Assembly: GCF_002741055.1 (NCBI RefSeq)
Contig: NZ_CP016809.1
Location: 434,001 to 498,000, forward strand
Reading direction: 5' to 3'
Length of the DNA: 64,000 bases
Source: Paenibacillus ihbetae
GTDB taxonomy: Bacteria; Bacillota; Bacilli; Paenibacillales; Paenibacillaceae
Below the pieces are notes generated by a model. The model was given only the letters and a program-made list of their open reading frames with translations. It had not been told where the DNA came from and searched no databases. This document shows, in pieces, positions 16,629 to 25,830 of this stretch. The first letter of the stretch is position 1, and each line of letters begins with the position of its first letter. A program made the translations under genes and the position numbers.

Positions 16629-17408
16629 CTACAAGTGATCTCTCAAACTCTGTGGCGGAACAACGGTGTAATCTTTCTCGATAATATTCGTGTACGTCAT
16701 CTGGTTGCCGGGATAATCCCTCATCGCCCAGCCCTGCATGTTCTTATTGCCGCCATATAAAGGATCGCTGTAGACCCCTTCCAAGGTACTGCTGCGGAGC
16801 AGATTAAAGAATCCGCTTGCTGAGATCGTCGTAAGGTTCACTTCATCATTCTGAAATGCGGTCAATACGGCATCCTGCTCTTCAGGAGACAGAGCCGGGA
16901 AGTCTTTCTTGTATTTCTTCTGGCTGTAGTTCTGTAGCTCCCGCAAACCGATATAGAAAATCTCCCGCCGGTTAATGCGCCCCTGATACCCCTGCGTCTT
17001 CTCACCGACATAGAATGGCGGCTGCATATAGTCTCTGGCATTGAAGCCCCAATCCCCGGCCAGCTGGTGGTCGATAAAAAAAGCTACGCCCAGGTCCTTT
17101 GCTCCTGGACCGTTATCATCCGCCGGGAAGATTCGCTCCACAGCGGCTTGCGTAATAGCATACTGCTCTTGCGTGAAAAACATTAAAGCTTCATTGTAGT
17201 TCTTTTGTTGCTGCTGCGGGGCCGGCGGCGTTGCCGGCTTGGTTTCCTCCTTCGGGATCAGATATCCTAGCAATCCCCCTAGCACGACGCCTCCGACAGC
17301 ATAGCCGGATCTCGTCAAGAACTTCCGTCGTGACATTCTTTGCGACTCTTTGGTTTTCGTCGCTTCACGGTTTTCATTTTGTTGTGAATGTTGATCTTGT
17401 TCGCTCAA
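16629..17408 (-). CDS. Gluconate 2-dehydrogenase subunit 3-type protein with Tat signal
   Basis: Small subunit of the membrane dehydrogenase, 259 residues. Residues 24-50 form a twin-arginine signal: SRRKFLTRSG followed by a hydrophobic stretch (YAVGGVVLGGLLGYLIP). A Gln/Pro/Thr linker precedes the subunit-3 domain (about 70-255), which contains ITQAAVERIFPADDNGPGAKD, a block typical of this family. Its expected job is to carry the folded GMC flavoprotein through the Tat pore and hold it at the membrane. It is the first gene of the operon and is divergent from a lipoprotein gene and tatA-tatC. That arrangement suggests the nearby Tat pair serves this enzyme. Confidence 0.92.
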   Translation of the reverse strand: MSEQDQHSQQNENREATKTKESQRMSRRKFLTRSGYAVGGVVLGGLLGYLIPKEETKPATPPAPQQQQKNYNEALMFFTQEQYAITQAAVERIFPADDNGPGAKDLGVAFFIDHQLAGDWGFNARDYMQPPFYVGEKTQGYQGRINRREIFYIGLRELQNYSQKKYKKDFPALSPEEQDAVLTAFQNDEVNLTTISASGFFNLLRSSTLEGVYSDPLYGGNKNMQGWAMRDYPGNQMTYTNIIEKDYTVVPPQSLRDHL

Positions 17409-17529
17409 GGCTTTGCACCCCTACTCTAGTTCATTTGGATACCGTTATTGTCCCCAGCAAAATTCCATTCATACATTATTCTCCATCCGGGCATGCTACA
17501 TTTACCAAACCATATGGAGGCGAATAGTT

Positions 17530-18246
17530 ATGAATCCATTTTGGAGTCGCTGCCAAGCTCCGATTCTAGTATCTGCGCTGCTGCTAGCGCTGACAGCCTG
17601 TAATCAAACGGACAATCAACAGAACACGCAATCAGCTCAAAACACACAGTCTGCTCAAAACACGCAGTCTGCTCAGAACACGCATCCAAATGCAACGCAT
17701 CATGTGCAGGATCCGGGGCTCATCCCGAGCTACCATGGCATGAAAACCCGTACAACCAATGAAAATGGGGAGACGTCAAGCGAAATGGGCACGACCGTAT
17801 ACAGCTTGATCGGCTCCTCCAGCCTGCATGAAGGGGGCGTGTCCTCCCACGTTCAATCAAGACTCGCGGGTCTGGGCATTGAAGGCATTAAGGCATTTGT
17901 CGTGAATGACACGATCATTCTGGCACAAGCCGAATCCACCGTGTCTTCAAACCAATATGACCATATCCAGAGGAGGGTATTAAGCCAGATGGACGGTTTA
18001 TCGGGTAAAGGCGAGCCTGATCCAGGCGTTACAGGGAAAGAAACCTCGCAGACCGATAATCTGTCTCAGGCGAAAGAAGAAGTGAGGAACATGTTTAATA
18101 AACATGTGCAAATTCTCACCGTCACAAATCCGGAGGCGCCTGGCCTGATCGACCGGATCGCATCCAAGCTGCATGATTCGCCGCGAGATGCATCCATTGC
18201 CGGTGATATCACCAAGCTTCTGCAATTGACTTCGAAAGAACAATAA
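17530..18246 (+). CDS. Lipoprotein of YhcN/YlaJ-like type with a QNTQSA repeat
   Basis: Secreted lipoprotein of 238 residues starting at the ATG at 17530, which has GGAGG ten bases upstream. The lipobox LALTAC follows a short hydrophobic signal. Next comes a low-complexity segment of about 3.5 copies of Gln-Asn-Thr-Gln-Ser-Ala. The C-terminal two thirds ([17 protein letters not shown], then [22 protein letters not shown]) resembles the YhcN/YlaJ sporulation lipoproteins, which share an alternating strand/helix pattern around such blocks. The gene is 19 bp before tatA and on the same strand, so it is probably co-transcribed with the Tat genes. Function is unknown; assignment to YhcN/YlaJ is moderate. 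Confidence 0.75.
   Translation: MNPFWSRCQAPILVSALLLALTACNQTDNQQNTQSAQNTQSAQNTQSAQNTHPNATHHVQDPGLIPSYHGMKTRTTNENGETSSEMGTTVYSLIGSSSLHEGGVSSHVQSRLAGLGIEGIKAFVVNDTIILAQAESTVSSNQYDHIQRRVLSQMDGLSGKGEPDPGVTGKETSQTDNLSQAKEEVRNMFNKHVQILTVTNPEAPGLIDRIASKLHDSPRDASIAGDITKLLQLTSKEQ
17620..17685 (+). repeat. 18-bp tandem repeat inside the lipoprotein gene
   Basis: Units at 17620, 17638 and 17656 and a partial unit at 17674 each encode QNTQSA with a few base differences. The length keeps the frame, so changes in copy number would only alter the linker length. Confidence 0.9.
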
Positions 18247-18265
18247 ATGTAGGGGAGTTGATCTT

Positions 18266-18451
18266 ATGCCACTTGGAAACATCGGAGTAACCGGATTGAT
18301 TCTGATCCTGTTGATCGCCTTGATTATTTTCGGGCCATCGAAGCTGCCTGAGCTGGGGCGGGCTTTCGGACGGACGCTCAGCGAGTTTAAAAACTCGACG
18401 CGCGAGCTCGTATCCGCGAACGATACGGAAGAAGGAGACAAGCTGAAATGA
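18266..18451 (+). CDS. tatA: Twin-arginine translocase subunit TatA
   Basis: A 61-residue pore-forming Tat subunit. It has a short N-terminal membrane helix ([13 protein letters not shown]), the conserved hinge [14 protein letters not shown] and an amphipathic helix with the family-typical FK, then a short acidic tail. GGGGAG lies eight bases before the ATG. The stop codon overlaps the tatC start (ATGA), so the two are translated together. With TatC it makes a minimal two-component TatAC system of the Bacillus kind. Its position next to a Tat-signal dehydrogenase subunit makes that enzyme the likely cargo. Confidence 0.96.
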   Translation: MPLGNIGVTGLILILLIALIIFGPSKLPELGRAFGRTLSEFKNSTRELVSANDTEEGDKLK

Positions 18452-19179
18452 CGGATCGGGAGCAGGAGCAGCATCTGACGGAGCACTTTATGGAACTTCG
18501 CAAGCGGATCATGATTACATTGGGCACCTTCTTGGTTGCCCTCTGTGCCGCTTTCCTGTATGTAGAACCCCTGTACAAAATGCTGACCCGCGATGTCGAG
18601 GGTCAGCTTCAGGTTCTGGGGCCTACGGATGTTATCTGGGTGTATCTCATGATTGCGGGCGTGATTGCATTGGCGGTAACAACCCCCGTTGCCGGATATC
18701 AGGTCTGGCGGTTTGTCGTGCCGGGACTTCACCCCGTGGAGCGCCGCATTACGCTGGCCTATATTCCGGCCATTGCAGGGCTGTTTGTCATGGGCCTCTC
18801 CTTCGGTTACTTTGTGATCTATCCGATGGTGCTTTCCTTTCTGGATTCACTGTCGGACAACTTTATGACCGCATACACGGCGGAGAAGTATTTCCGCTTC
18901 ATGATCAATATGACCGTACCGTTCGGGGTTCTATTCGAAATGCCTGTCGTCATCATGTTCTTAACGTCGCTTGGTATCCTGAATCCGCTGCGTCTGGCCA
19001 AAATGCGAAAAGTTGCTTATTTGCTGCTGACCATTGCGGCCGTGACCATAACGCCGCCTGATTTCGTGTCAGACATTCTCGTGATCGTCCCGCTGTTCCT
19101 TTTGTATGAGATTAGTGTCGGACTCTCCCGCCTCGTCTATCAAAGAAGGCTGACAAAGCTCAATCCGATCAGCGAGTGA
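18448..19179 (+). CDS. tatC: Twin-arginine translocase subunit TatC
   Basis: Membrane receptor for twin-arginine signal peptides, 243 residues with about six transmembrane helices. The N-terminal cytoplasmic region contains the family block [10 protein letters not shown], in which the Glu contacts the signal peptide, and later blocks include [12 protein letters not shown] and [11 protein letters not shown]. The start overlaps tatA by 4 bp. The gene ends 45 bp before a bidirectional hairpin. It completes a TatAC pair beside the Tat-dependent dehydrogenase operon. Confidence 0.97.
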   Translation: MTDREQEQHLTEHFMELRKRIMITLGTFLVALCAAFLYVEPLYKMLTRDVEGQLQVLGPTDVIWVYLMIAGVIALAVTTPVAGYQVWRFVVPGLHPVERRITLAYIPAIAGLFVMGLSFGYFVIYPMVLSFLDSLSDNFMTAYTAEKYFRFMINMTVPFGVLFEMPVVIMFLTSLGILNPLRLAKMRKVAYLLLTIAAVTITPPDFVSDILVIVPLFLLYEISVGLSRLVYQRRLTKLNPISE

Positions 19180-19218
19180 ATGGCGGGTTGGGCAGCGGCA
19201 GCGCATGGATGACAACAG

Positions 19219-19247
19219 AGAAAAGCCGCCATTTGCCGGCGGCTCTT
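19219..19247. terminator. Bidirectional terminator between tatC and the hydrolase gene
   Basis: Perfect stem AGCCGCC/GGCGGCT (19224-19244) with a 7-base loop. The minus-strand side has TTTTC after it; the plus-strand side has CTTT. It separates two convergent genes. Confidence 0.75.
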
Positions 19248-19312
19248 TAGCGTGTCTATAATTTTGTAGGTTCGTCAAGATGCAAGCCTTCCTTCAGACC
19301 ATCCCTGCAGGT

Positions 19313-21574
19313 TTATGGACGGATACCTACTTCATTCAGCAGGATGGTTCCGCGCTTGGTCAGGTTGAACTGGAGACGGATCTTGGTTAACTGCTCCGGA
19401 TTGAAATCCGGATTCATTTTTTTGAAATCACCTAGCTCGAAATCATAGCTCTGAAAGACGGGTTCCGAGGTCTCCCCAAAATTAGATAATGGCCATTTCA
19501 GCAGTTTGCCCTTAATGACAGGCGGCAGTTTGGATATATGGCTGAGGGGAAGGCTTGCCTGACGGCCCTTCTTGTCTTCGACGGTAATCGTAAAATTGAT
19601 CAGCTCTTTCGGATCGCCGTTCTCCTCTTTTCGGCGGGCATCCGCCAGCGAGAATACGATGGAGCTCCCCTCGCCTGTCTTCACCCCTCGTTCAGGGAGC
19701 GTAACCGTATAGGCAGCGGGTTCAGCCGAAGCTTTTATTGAATTCCAACCTAAACGGACTGCGCTGTAATCCGCTTCGCCCATTTTGACCCTCACCTTCT
19801 CCTCCTTCCATTGCTGGAGGTTCTCGCCCAATAAGCTGCCGCCTGAAATCGTGGTGCTCTGCAGATCAATGTCTTCTTGAAAATCCGCAAGCAGGATCGT
19901 TTGCGAATCATTATAATTGCCTACGTACAGATTATCGGGAAGCCATTCCTTGGCGTACCCCAAATCTCTGAACACCTCTCGATATTGCCCTTGGTCCTTC
20001 AGCGTGGCATCCAAAAACGAGGATATGAACACTTTCGCAATCGCTTCCTGTTCATCCCGCGGCATGATTTGACGCACGTTAAACAGTTGGTTCCCCAAGC
20101 CTGCCACATCTCCTCTGCCCCAGCCTCCGTTAAACTGGCCGTGGTTGGCACCATAAATATAGACCAGGGCTTTCATGTAATCCGTGCCTTCCTCATACCG
20201 AATCCGATGATACTGCTTGGCACCGTCCAGGCTGCTGACATCCATATCATGAGCTCCATGCAGAGCCAAATAATTCACATCTTTCAGCGGCAGCGGTTTG
20301 CCCTGAGGCTTATATTGCCCGTCCGTGCCGGCTATGGAAACCAGGGAGCGGATCGAAAAGTTATAATCCCACTTTATATGACCGCGATCCGGATGATTCG
20401 GGAGCTTGTTGAAGGCTGCGGCGATCGCGACCGCTTCCCCGCCGCGGGAATGGCCGATGAGGGCGATTCTTTCCATATCGACCTTTTGATAAAAGGGATG
20501 GTTCGGATCGCTGTTCCAGCCCTTCCAGGTTTTCAAATGCTCCAGCAGCAGCAAGCCTCTTGCCGGATTTTCATTCAGCAGCGGGCTAATCAGGAACAGA
20601 TCCTCATACGGGGAGAAATTCAGGAAATTTTCATCCACCGACACGAAGATATACCCTTTGCTCGCCAGCAGCTTGCCCAGGTAATCATATCCCGCATCCG
20701 AATAATCGTTCATCAAGTGATTGCCATGGACGATGAGAACTAACGGAAAGGCGCCCTCCCCTTCGGGATACCACACTTTTCCGTTTAACGGCATGGCATC
20801 GGGGCCAAATCCAAGCGACTTCGTCCGAACGGATGACCATTTGTCGACAAACTCGGAAGCATCCACCGTCTTGGTGGTCAGCGAACCGCTTTGATTGAAC
20901 TCTTTTCGATAGTTGTCCGGACTTCCGTACAGCAGGACTTTGACTGGATACTCGCCTCGCTCGGCAGGGTTTTTCATCGCAGTGCCCTCATACCGGGCTG
21001 AAGTTTTCAGCTGTTTCAAGGTCACGTCCGGAGCGGCTTCATCCCCCGCACGAATCAACCAGAAGCTGCCGGAGCCAATCACGAATGCGATCAGGGACAA
21101 ACAGGCCACTGCACCAATTTTCCTGGTTTTGGAAGCCTGCTTGTATCTTCCGGTTGCAAAATTATAAACCAATGCACCAAACATAGAAAAAACAACTGCA
21201 AACAACACGATGAAAACTACCGATACTTCCAACGGTCCAATGAAGCAAAATAAAAGCATGATAAGGGAGTACAGCAATATCCAAATATAGCGACTTGGCA
21301 GTTTTTTGACCCCGTGCAGCAATAATGCAGCCAGGCCGCTTATGAGCGATGCCGCTAAGACAAACAGGAATGTACCTGTGAAAAAGCGGACGAAACCTTG
21401 CCCCGTCAATAGATACCTTGCCTGAATAAGGAACAGGATCAATGCGATGAGACCAAGCCCGAGTGACGCTCCCTTCCAACCGGCCGTCAGCGGCTTTATG
21501 CGTTTCCTGCAGGTGATCATGCTTCGAATCAAGATCGGGCCCTTCTCTGTTTTTTTCTCTTCTTGTGTCTCCAA
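19313..21574 (-). CDS. Membrane-anchored alpha/beta hydrolase
   Basis: A 753-residue protein of mixed type. The first 190 residues contain about five hydrophobic helices. The rest is an alpha/beta hydrolase, probably facing outward: PLVLIVHGNH is the oxyanion-hole region, Ser in IALIGHSRGGEAV is the nucleophile, and GAHDMD and GANHGQFN probably supply the acid and the His. The hydrolase core resembles chlorophyllase and polyester-hydrolase-like enzymes. The last 170 residues form a beta-rich domain with FTITVEDKKGRQASLPLS. The substrate is unknown. The gene stands alone between its own terminator and the two-component system genes. The ATG at 21574 is taken because the frame has no better ribosome binding site further in. 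Confidence 0.82.
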   Translation of the reverse strand: METQEEKKTEKGPILIRSMITCRKRIKPLTAGWKGASLGLGLIALILFLIQARYLLTGQGFVRFFTGTFLFVLAASLISGLAALLLHGVKKLPSRYIWILLYSLIMLLFCFIGPLEVSVVFIVLFAVVFSMFGALVYNFATGRYKQASKTRKIGAVACLSLIAFVIGSGSFWLIRAGDEAAPDVTLKQLKTSARYEGTAMKNPAERGEYPVKVLLYGSPDNYRKEFNQSGSLTTKTVDASEFVDKWSSVRTKSLGFGPDAMPLNGKVWYPEGEGAFPLVLIVHGNHLMNDYSDAGYDYLGKLLASKGYIFVSVDENFLNFSPYEDLFLISPLLNENPARGLLLLEHLKTWKGWNSDPNHPFYQKVDMERIALIGHSRGGEAVAIAAAFNKLPNHPDRGHIKWDYNFSIRSLVSIAGTDGQYKPQGKPLPLKDVNYLALHGAHDMDVSSLDGAKQYHRIRYEEGTDYMKALVYIYGANHGQFNGGWGRGDVAGLGNQLFNVRQIMPRDEQEAIAKVFISSFLDATLKDQGQYREVFRDLGYAKEWLPDNLYVGNYNDSQTILLADFQEDIDLQSTTISGGSLLGENLQQWKEEKVRVKMGEADYSAVRLGWNSIKASAEPAAYTVTLPERGVKTGEGSSIVFSLADARRKEENGDPKELINFTITVEDKKGRQASLPLSHISKLPPVIKGKLLKWPLSNFGETSEPVFQSYDFELGDFKKMNPDFNPEQLTKIRLQFNLTKRGTILLNEVGIRP

Positions 21575-21670
21575 GCTCTCCAGTCCTCCTGTATACCCTA
21601 TATAGTTGGTTCTACATCAGAGATTACCGGACAACTCTTTCATCCCGCTTTCCCTTTTCTTTCAGTAATC

Positions 21671-22837
21671 TTACATTTCTTCAGGCAGAAAAAGAACGAA
21701 TGTCGTTTGCCCGTTCGTGGTCAGTGTGATCGTGCCTCCATGCTTTTCAATGACCTGTTTGGCAATGGCAAGGCCGAGCCCCGTACCGCCATCGCTTGTC
21801 CGGGCTAGGTCTCCGCGGACAAATGCATCGAACACCGTCCCCTTGATGGCTTCCGGAATGCCGACTCCATCGTCCGACAGGTGAATCTCGACCCCGTTAC
21901 CCGCAGCTGCCAATTTCAAGCCGACGGTTGTTCCGGGCGGGTTGTATTTCAAGGCGTTGGACAGAATATTGGACACGGCCCGATATAACCAGGTCGCGTT
22001 AAATGGGATCCAGATTTCCCGATCGGGAATATCGTAATGGAAATAAAACTTATGTTCCTCGAATACCTCGTAATACTCGGCCGCGATGGCCCTCGTAAAT
22101 TCCGTTATGTCCGAGGTCTGCACGTCAAAAGGATACTCCGGACTGTCCAGCTTGGACAGCTCAAAGATCCCGTCGATCAGCTCTAACATCAGACTGGCTT
22201 TATTGGAAATCATGCTCAGGATTTGCGCCCTTCTCTCTTCCGAATCAACGAGCCCTGCCTCCATCGCTTCGATATATCCCCGAAGGGTGGTCATGGGAGT
22301 TTTTAAGTCGTGGGAAATGTCCATCAGCATTCGCTGCTTGCTCTCTTCCAGCTCCCGCTTCTCCTTCTCGATTTGTTCGAGCCGCGCTGCCATTTCATTG
22401 AAATCATCCTGAATTTGCGCAAGCTCATAGCTCGCTTGAAAATTCAGCCGTTCGTGGTAATGTCCCCGAGCGATGCTCCGGATGCCGTCTGCAATCGACC
22501 GAAGCGGAGTGGTTACCCGGGATGCCGTCCACCTTCCGAAGGCATATACGATGATTGCAAACAAAGCGAGGAACAGCAGCAGCGTTTTCAGAGCCATTCC
22601 ATAAAATACTTTCACTTTCTCTTGCTCATGCTGTTCGCTGTTCACTCCAGGCGTCGCTGTTGGACCGCCCATAACTTCAGCCTCCTCCGACTTGACCGGT
22701 CCGGAAGCCTCCCTAAAGTAATTCACCATTTGCGCATTTAATACGAACAGTGAAAACGCGGCTATTAGCGCAATCGTTATAAAAAAGAAAATATAATGGC
22801 GAATGAGCGAACGCTGCAAGCGATTAGAGGTTTTCAT
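21671..22837 (-). CDS. Sensor histidine kinase (HisKA type) of an OmpR-type two-component system
   Basis: A 388-residue membrane kinase. Two transmembrane helices (about 14-34 and 79-100) enclose a short, acidic extracellular loop of only about 45 residues. A HAMP domain (about 101-155), a HisKA dimerisation domain with active His176 in MDISHDLKTPMTTLRG and an ATPase domain with NALKYNPPGT, SDDGVGIP and GGTGLGLAI follow. The start at 22837 overlaps the stop of the regulator gene (ATGA), which fixes it; a longer frame would run into the regulator. The small sensor loop suggests sensing at or within the membrane, as in cell-envelope stress kinases. Target genes are not evident. Confidence 0.93.
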   Translation of the reverse strand: MKTSNRLQRSLIRHYIFFFITIALIAAFSLFVLNAQMVNYFREASGPVKSEEAEVMGGPTATPGVNSEQHEQEKVKVFYGMALKTLLLFLALFAIIVYAFGRWTASRVTTPLRSIADGIRSIARGHYHERLNFQASYELAQIQDDFNEMAARLEQIEKEKRELEESKQRMLMDISHDLKTPMTTLRGYIEAMEAGLVDSEERRAQILSMISNKASLMLELIDGIFELSKLDSPEYPFDVQTSDITEFTRAIAAEYYEVFEEHKFYFHYDIPDREIWIPFNATWLYRAVSNILSNALKYNPPGTTVGLKLAAAGNGVEIHLSDDGVGIPEAIKGTVFDAFVRGDLARTSDGGTGLGLAIAKQVIEKHGGTITLTTNGQTTFVLFLPEEM

Positions 22838-23547
22838 GAATGGAGCTCTTCTTTCTTCGCAAACCGGTAGCCGAGCCCGCGAATGGTTTTGATATAGACA
22901 GGCTTCCTCGGACAAGCCTCGATTTTGTCGCGCAGCCTGCTGATTTGGACCATGACGGCGTTATCGTCAGCAAGATAATGCTCGTCCCAGGCATACTCAA
23001 AAATTTGCTTCCTCGTAAATACGCGCCCCGGCTCCCCCATGAACAGCTTCAATAATTTGTATTCGATCGCGCTCAGCGAAATCGGCGTTCCCTTGATGTA
23101 TAACGTGCATTCCCGGTGATCCAGCTGCAGGTCCCCGATGCAGGTTTCAGATGCCGGCGCAGCTTCCGACGACTCATTAAACTCATAAGAACGCCTTAAC
23201 TGAGCCTGTATTCTGGCCATCACTTCCAGCGGACTGAACGGTTTGGACACATAATCGTCGGCCCCCAGCTTCAGACCGGTTATTTTATCGAGCTCCTGAT
23301 TTTTGGCCGAAATCAGTATGACCGGGATTTTATAATCCTGCCGCATCATGCGGAGCAGCTGGAAACCATCGATGAACGGCATCATAATGTCGAAGAGCGC
23401 GAGATCGACGTGCTTGCTTCGCAAATGCGCTAAGGCTGCTTTACCGTCGAAGGCTTCCAGCGTCTGATATCCTTCTGCGTCCAGATAAAGTTTAAGCATA
23501 TCGATAATATCGGGATCATCATCGACAACAAGTATGGTTTTTGGCAT
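22834..23547 (-). CDS. OmpR/PhoB-family response regulator
   Basis: A 237-residue transcription factor starting at the ATG at 23547, which has GGAGGA about nine bases upstream. The receiver domain has DDDPD at the N-terminus, the phospho-acceptor Asp53 in LALFDIMMPFIDG, and SAKNQELDK later. The C-terminal winged-helix domain shows EYKLLKLFMGEPGRVFTRKQIFE and VQISRLRDKIE, the family recognition helix region. It is co-transcribed with the overlapping kinase gene, and lies 99 bp downstream of the anti-sigma gene with no clear terminator between them. Confidence 0.94.
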   Translation of the reverse strand: MPKTILVVDDDPDIIDMLKLYLDAEGYQTLEAFDGKAALAHLRSKHVDLALFDIMMPFIDGFQLLRMMRQDYKIPVILISAKNQELDKITGLKLGADDYVSKPFSPLEVMARIQAQLRRSYEFNESSEAAPASETCIGDLQLDHRECTLYIKGTPISLSAIEYKLLKLFMGEPGRVFTRKQIFEYAWDEHYLADDNAVMVQISRLRDKIEACPRKPVYIKTIRGLGYRFAKKEELHS

Positions 23548-23645
23548 TAAAGCATCCTCCTCCAAGTAGTATATGGTTCTCCTTGGGAGGCTGATTTCCT
23601 TTTTTGCGGCTGATCGTCGACTCTTGGGTAGAGGTCCTAGCGACT

Positions 23646-25142
23646 TTACCAAGGCAGGTTCGAAAAGGCGGGCAAGTCAAATGCCCACTGGAAATTCCGC
23701 TTCTTGCCAATAACGACTCGTTTTAACGTAATAGAAGGCGGAATGTTTGTTAAGCCTTGAATCGCAAATTCCAGATTTTCCGACGTTATTGGCTCCCCTT
23801 GCGTATAAGCTCCACCGATATGGACCTTGTATTCCCGTCCATTATGATCAACTGCTACCCATTCATCCAGTAAAGGCTGATTCACAAATCTACCTTTTGC
23901 GTACACAGCCATAACTTGTTCTCCCGTAGAAGGATCTTTCAGAAGTGAAGATTTTGTAAACGTAAGAGTGTCTCCTGCATCATTCATCACAGCTGGTCTC
24001 TTATCCAGCTCCTTCGGGTTAAACTGAATGGCGCCTTCGTTGGTGAAACGCATGACCAATCCGTTGACGACCACCCTCATATGACGTGAATCCGGAGGAA
24101 TTACGGCCGAATCGAATTCATTGGACCATTCCAGAGTCCCGCTTGAAGTATTCATTTGCTGCGTTTCCACTTTTTTAACATAGGATCCGATGGTCTTATA
24201 CCCGTTACCTTCCTCAATCTTCACATCATACAAAACCTCCAGTCCGTCATGCCAGTTGGGCGGGACCTGTTCGAGCATCTGAGGAGCCAGGGATACCGAC
24301 ATATCCAAGCGCACACCATTTGGTGTAACTAGAAGCTGTTTCATGTCCATATTGAGCCCATCCTGCGGTGAATATGTACTCTCTAAAGGTTTTGATACCG
24401 ATAATGATTTGGCCTTTGTCATATCCAGCGTCAACTCCAAAGGCCAATTAACCAGGACACGTTCTTCCGGTTGTTGTTCTGGATCAACTGCTACTTCTTC
24501 TGCTTTCCCGTGGATAACAATGTGATCCGGAACGGTGCCGTCGAATACATAAACATAATCCTGTATTCCCGGATCCGTATTGCGAAGATACCTGCCGGGA
24601 ATTGCAACTTGGCGTCCCTGCGTGTCCGTAATCAAGAACGGATCGCGCACGCTGTATTTTAGTGAACGGCCATCCGGTCCGAATTGCTTTGTCACGATAA
24701 CGATATGGGAACGGTCCTTCAAAACGGCCAAGATTTCCAGCGAGAATCCGTCATCTTCAACTTTGACGTTCTGCGTTTGAAGAAGACCGAACTGTTGAGC
24801 CCTTTCATATTCCTCATTCCATAACCAATCGCTGCTGGTGGACAACGGGTCGCTCCCTTGGTTAAGCTGCTCACCGATCATTGAGGTACGATCTGGCGAG
24901 GTCTGCCATACCATATACGCTCCGCCCATAAGAATGACGACAGCAGCTCCAGTCATCACTATTCGACGAAATACCTGCTTGAGAGCCGCTTTCCTTTTCA
25001 AGTCTCCAAACGGCCTTTTCGGATCCATTTCGATGTGTTCTATTGCTTTCATCACGTTTGAAGTAAATTCGGGATCCGGTTCTTCCTCATATATTTTGGA
25101 GCCCCAACACTCCTCGTCACTAGCCTTTAGTATAGGTCTCAA
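23646..25142 (-). CDS. Anti-sigma-like membrane protein with DUF4179 domain
   Basis: A protein of about 498 residues with a short cytoplasmic N-terminus, one membrane helix (VMTGAAVVILMGGAYMVW) and a long outside region. The segment after the helix matches DUF4179, which is found in proteins paired with ECF sigma factors. I chose the TTG at 25142, since GGGAGGGA lies just upstream; it overlaps the sigma gene by 23 bp. No zinc-binding HxxxCxxC motif of the classical ZAS type is seen, so sigma binding would be by another means. The outer part (about 100-498) is beta-rich and may sense the signal. The start codon is uncertain. Confidence 0.8.
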   Translation of the reverse strand: MRPILKASDEECWGSKIYEEEPDPEFTSNVMKAIEHIEMDPKRPFGDLKRKAALKQVFRRIVMTGAAVVILMGGAYMVWQTSPDRTSMIGEQLNQGSDPLSTSSDWLWNEEYERAQQFGLLQTQNVKVEDDGFSLEILAVLKDRSHIVIVTKQFGPDGRSLKYSVRDPFLITDTQGRQVAIPGRYLRNTDPGIQDYVYVFDGTVPDHIVIHGKAEEVAVDPEQQPEERVLVNWPLELTLDMTKAKSLSVSKPLESTYSPQDGLNMDMKQLLVTPNGVRLDMSVSLAPQMLEQVPPNWHDGLEVLYDVKIEEGNGYKTIGSYVKKVETQQMNTSSGTLEWSNEFDSAVIPPDSRHMRVVVNGLVMRFTNEGAIQFNPKELDKRPAVMNDAGDTLTFTKSSLLKDPSTGEQVMAVYAKGRFVNQPLLDEWVAVDHNGREYKVHIGGAYTQGEPITSENLEFAIQGLTNIPPSITLKRVVIGKKRNFQWAFDLPAFSNLPW

Positions 25143-25704
25143 ACCATATCCCTCCCTTGTTCTCGATTTGTTTCTTAAGACTCCTTTTACCTCTGTGCAT
25201 GGCATTTCGAACTTGGTCAGCGTTTAATCCGGTAATCTCGCAGATTTCTTCATATGTCAAGTCATTCGTATACTTGAGAAGCAGCACCAATCGATACTTA
25301 AGAGGCAATTCCTGAAGCTGTCGGTAGATTTCCCGCTGCATTTCCTTTTGAAGGACAAGCTGTTCAGGCGTATGCTGATGGCTTGGTTCATGGATGCCTT
25401 CATCATTTGAAGCAGAACGGATTCGATTTCGGCGCTGAAGATCCTTCACCGCATGAACGACGATTCTATATACCCAGGCCGAAAAATGCCCCTCGTCCTG
25501 ATAGTTCGCCAAGCTGCGGTAGATTTTAACAAATGCTTCCTGGGCTATGTCCTGAGAATCCTGATGATTTAACCCCATACTCCGGATGATTCCGTATACT
25601 TTAACTTTGTAACGATCGACGATAACCGCAAATAATTGCTTCTCGCCTTCGACGATACGACGAATGATCTCCGATTCGGCAGAAGGTTCGGTCAAGTGTT
25701 TCAC
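25120..25704 (-). CDS. ECF-type RNA polymerase sigma factor
   Basis: A 194-residue sigma-70 family protein of the extracytoplasmic-function type. Region 2 is visible as DSQDIAQEAFVKIYRSLANYQDEGHFSAWVYRI, which includes the -10 melting region, and region 4 as ELPLKYRLVLLLKYTNDLTYEEICEITGLNADQVRNAMHRGKRSLK, shown here only to locate it at about residues 135-180. It is the first gene of an operon with the overlapping DUF4179 protein, which is probably its membrane-bound inhibitor. Target promoters are unknown. Confidence 0.92.
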   Translation of the reverse strand: MKHLTEPSAESEIIRRIVEGEKQLFAVIVDRYKVKVYGIIRSMGLNHQDSQDIAQEAFVKIYRSLANYQDEGHFSAWVYRIVVHAVKDLQRRNRIRSASNDEGIHEPSHQHTPEQLVLQKEMQREIYRQLQELPLKYRLVLLLKYTNDLTYEEICEITGLNADQVRNAMHRGKRSLKKQIENKGGIWFETYTKG

Positions 25705-25785
25705 CTCATTTCCCTGCTCATTTAGTACAACCTATAAAACGCAAGCAGTCCCTCAAACTTCTCAGTCTAGTTAAAAATAAAAACA

Positions 25786-25814
25786 TAAAAAAGAACCCTC
25801 CGAAATCGGAAAGG
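25786..25814 (-). terminator. Terminator after the TetR gene
   Basis: A GC-rich stem with TCCGA/TCGGA core (25796-25814) is followed on the minus strand by TTCTTTTTTATG. It separates the TetR gene from the sigma-factor operon. Confidence 0.7.
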
Positions 25815-25830
25815 CCTTCCATCTAACCAT

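Noticed and set aside
17620..17685. CRISPR-like regular repeats in the lipoprotein gene
   Set aside because: The units are 18 bp with no spacers and stay in frame, so they are a coding minisatellite.
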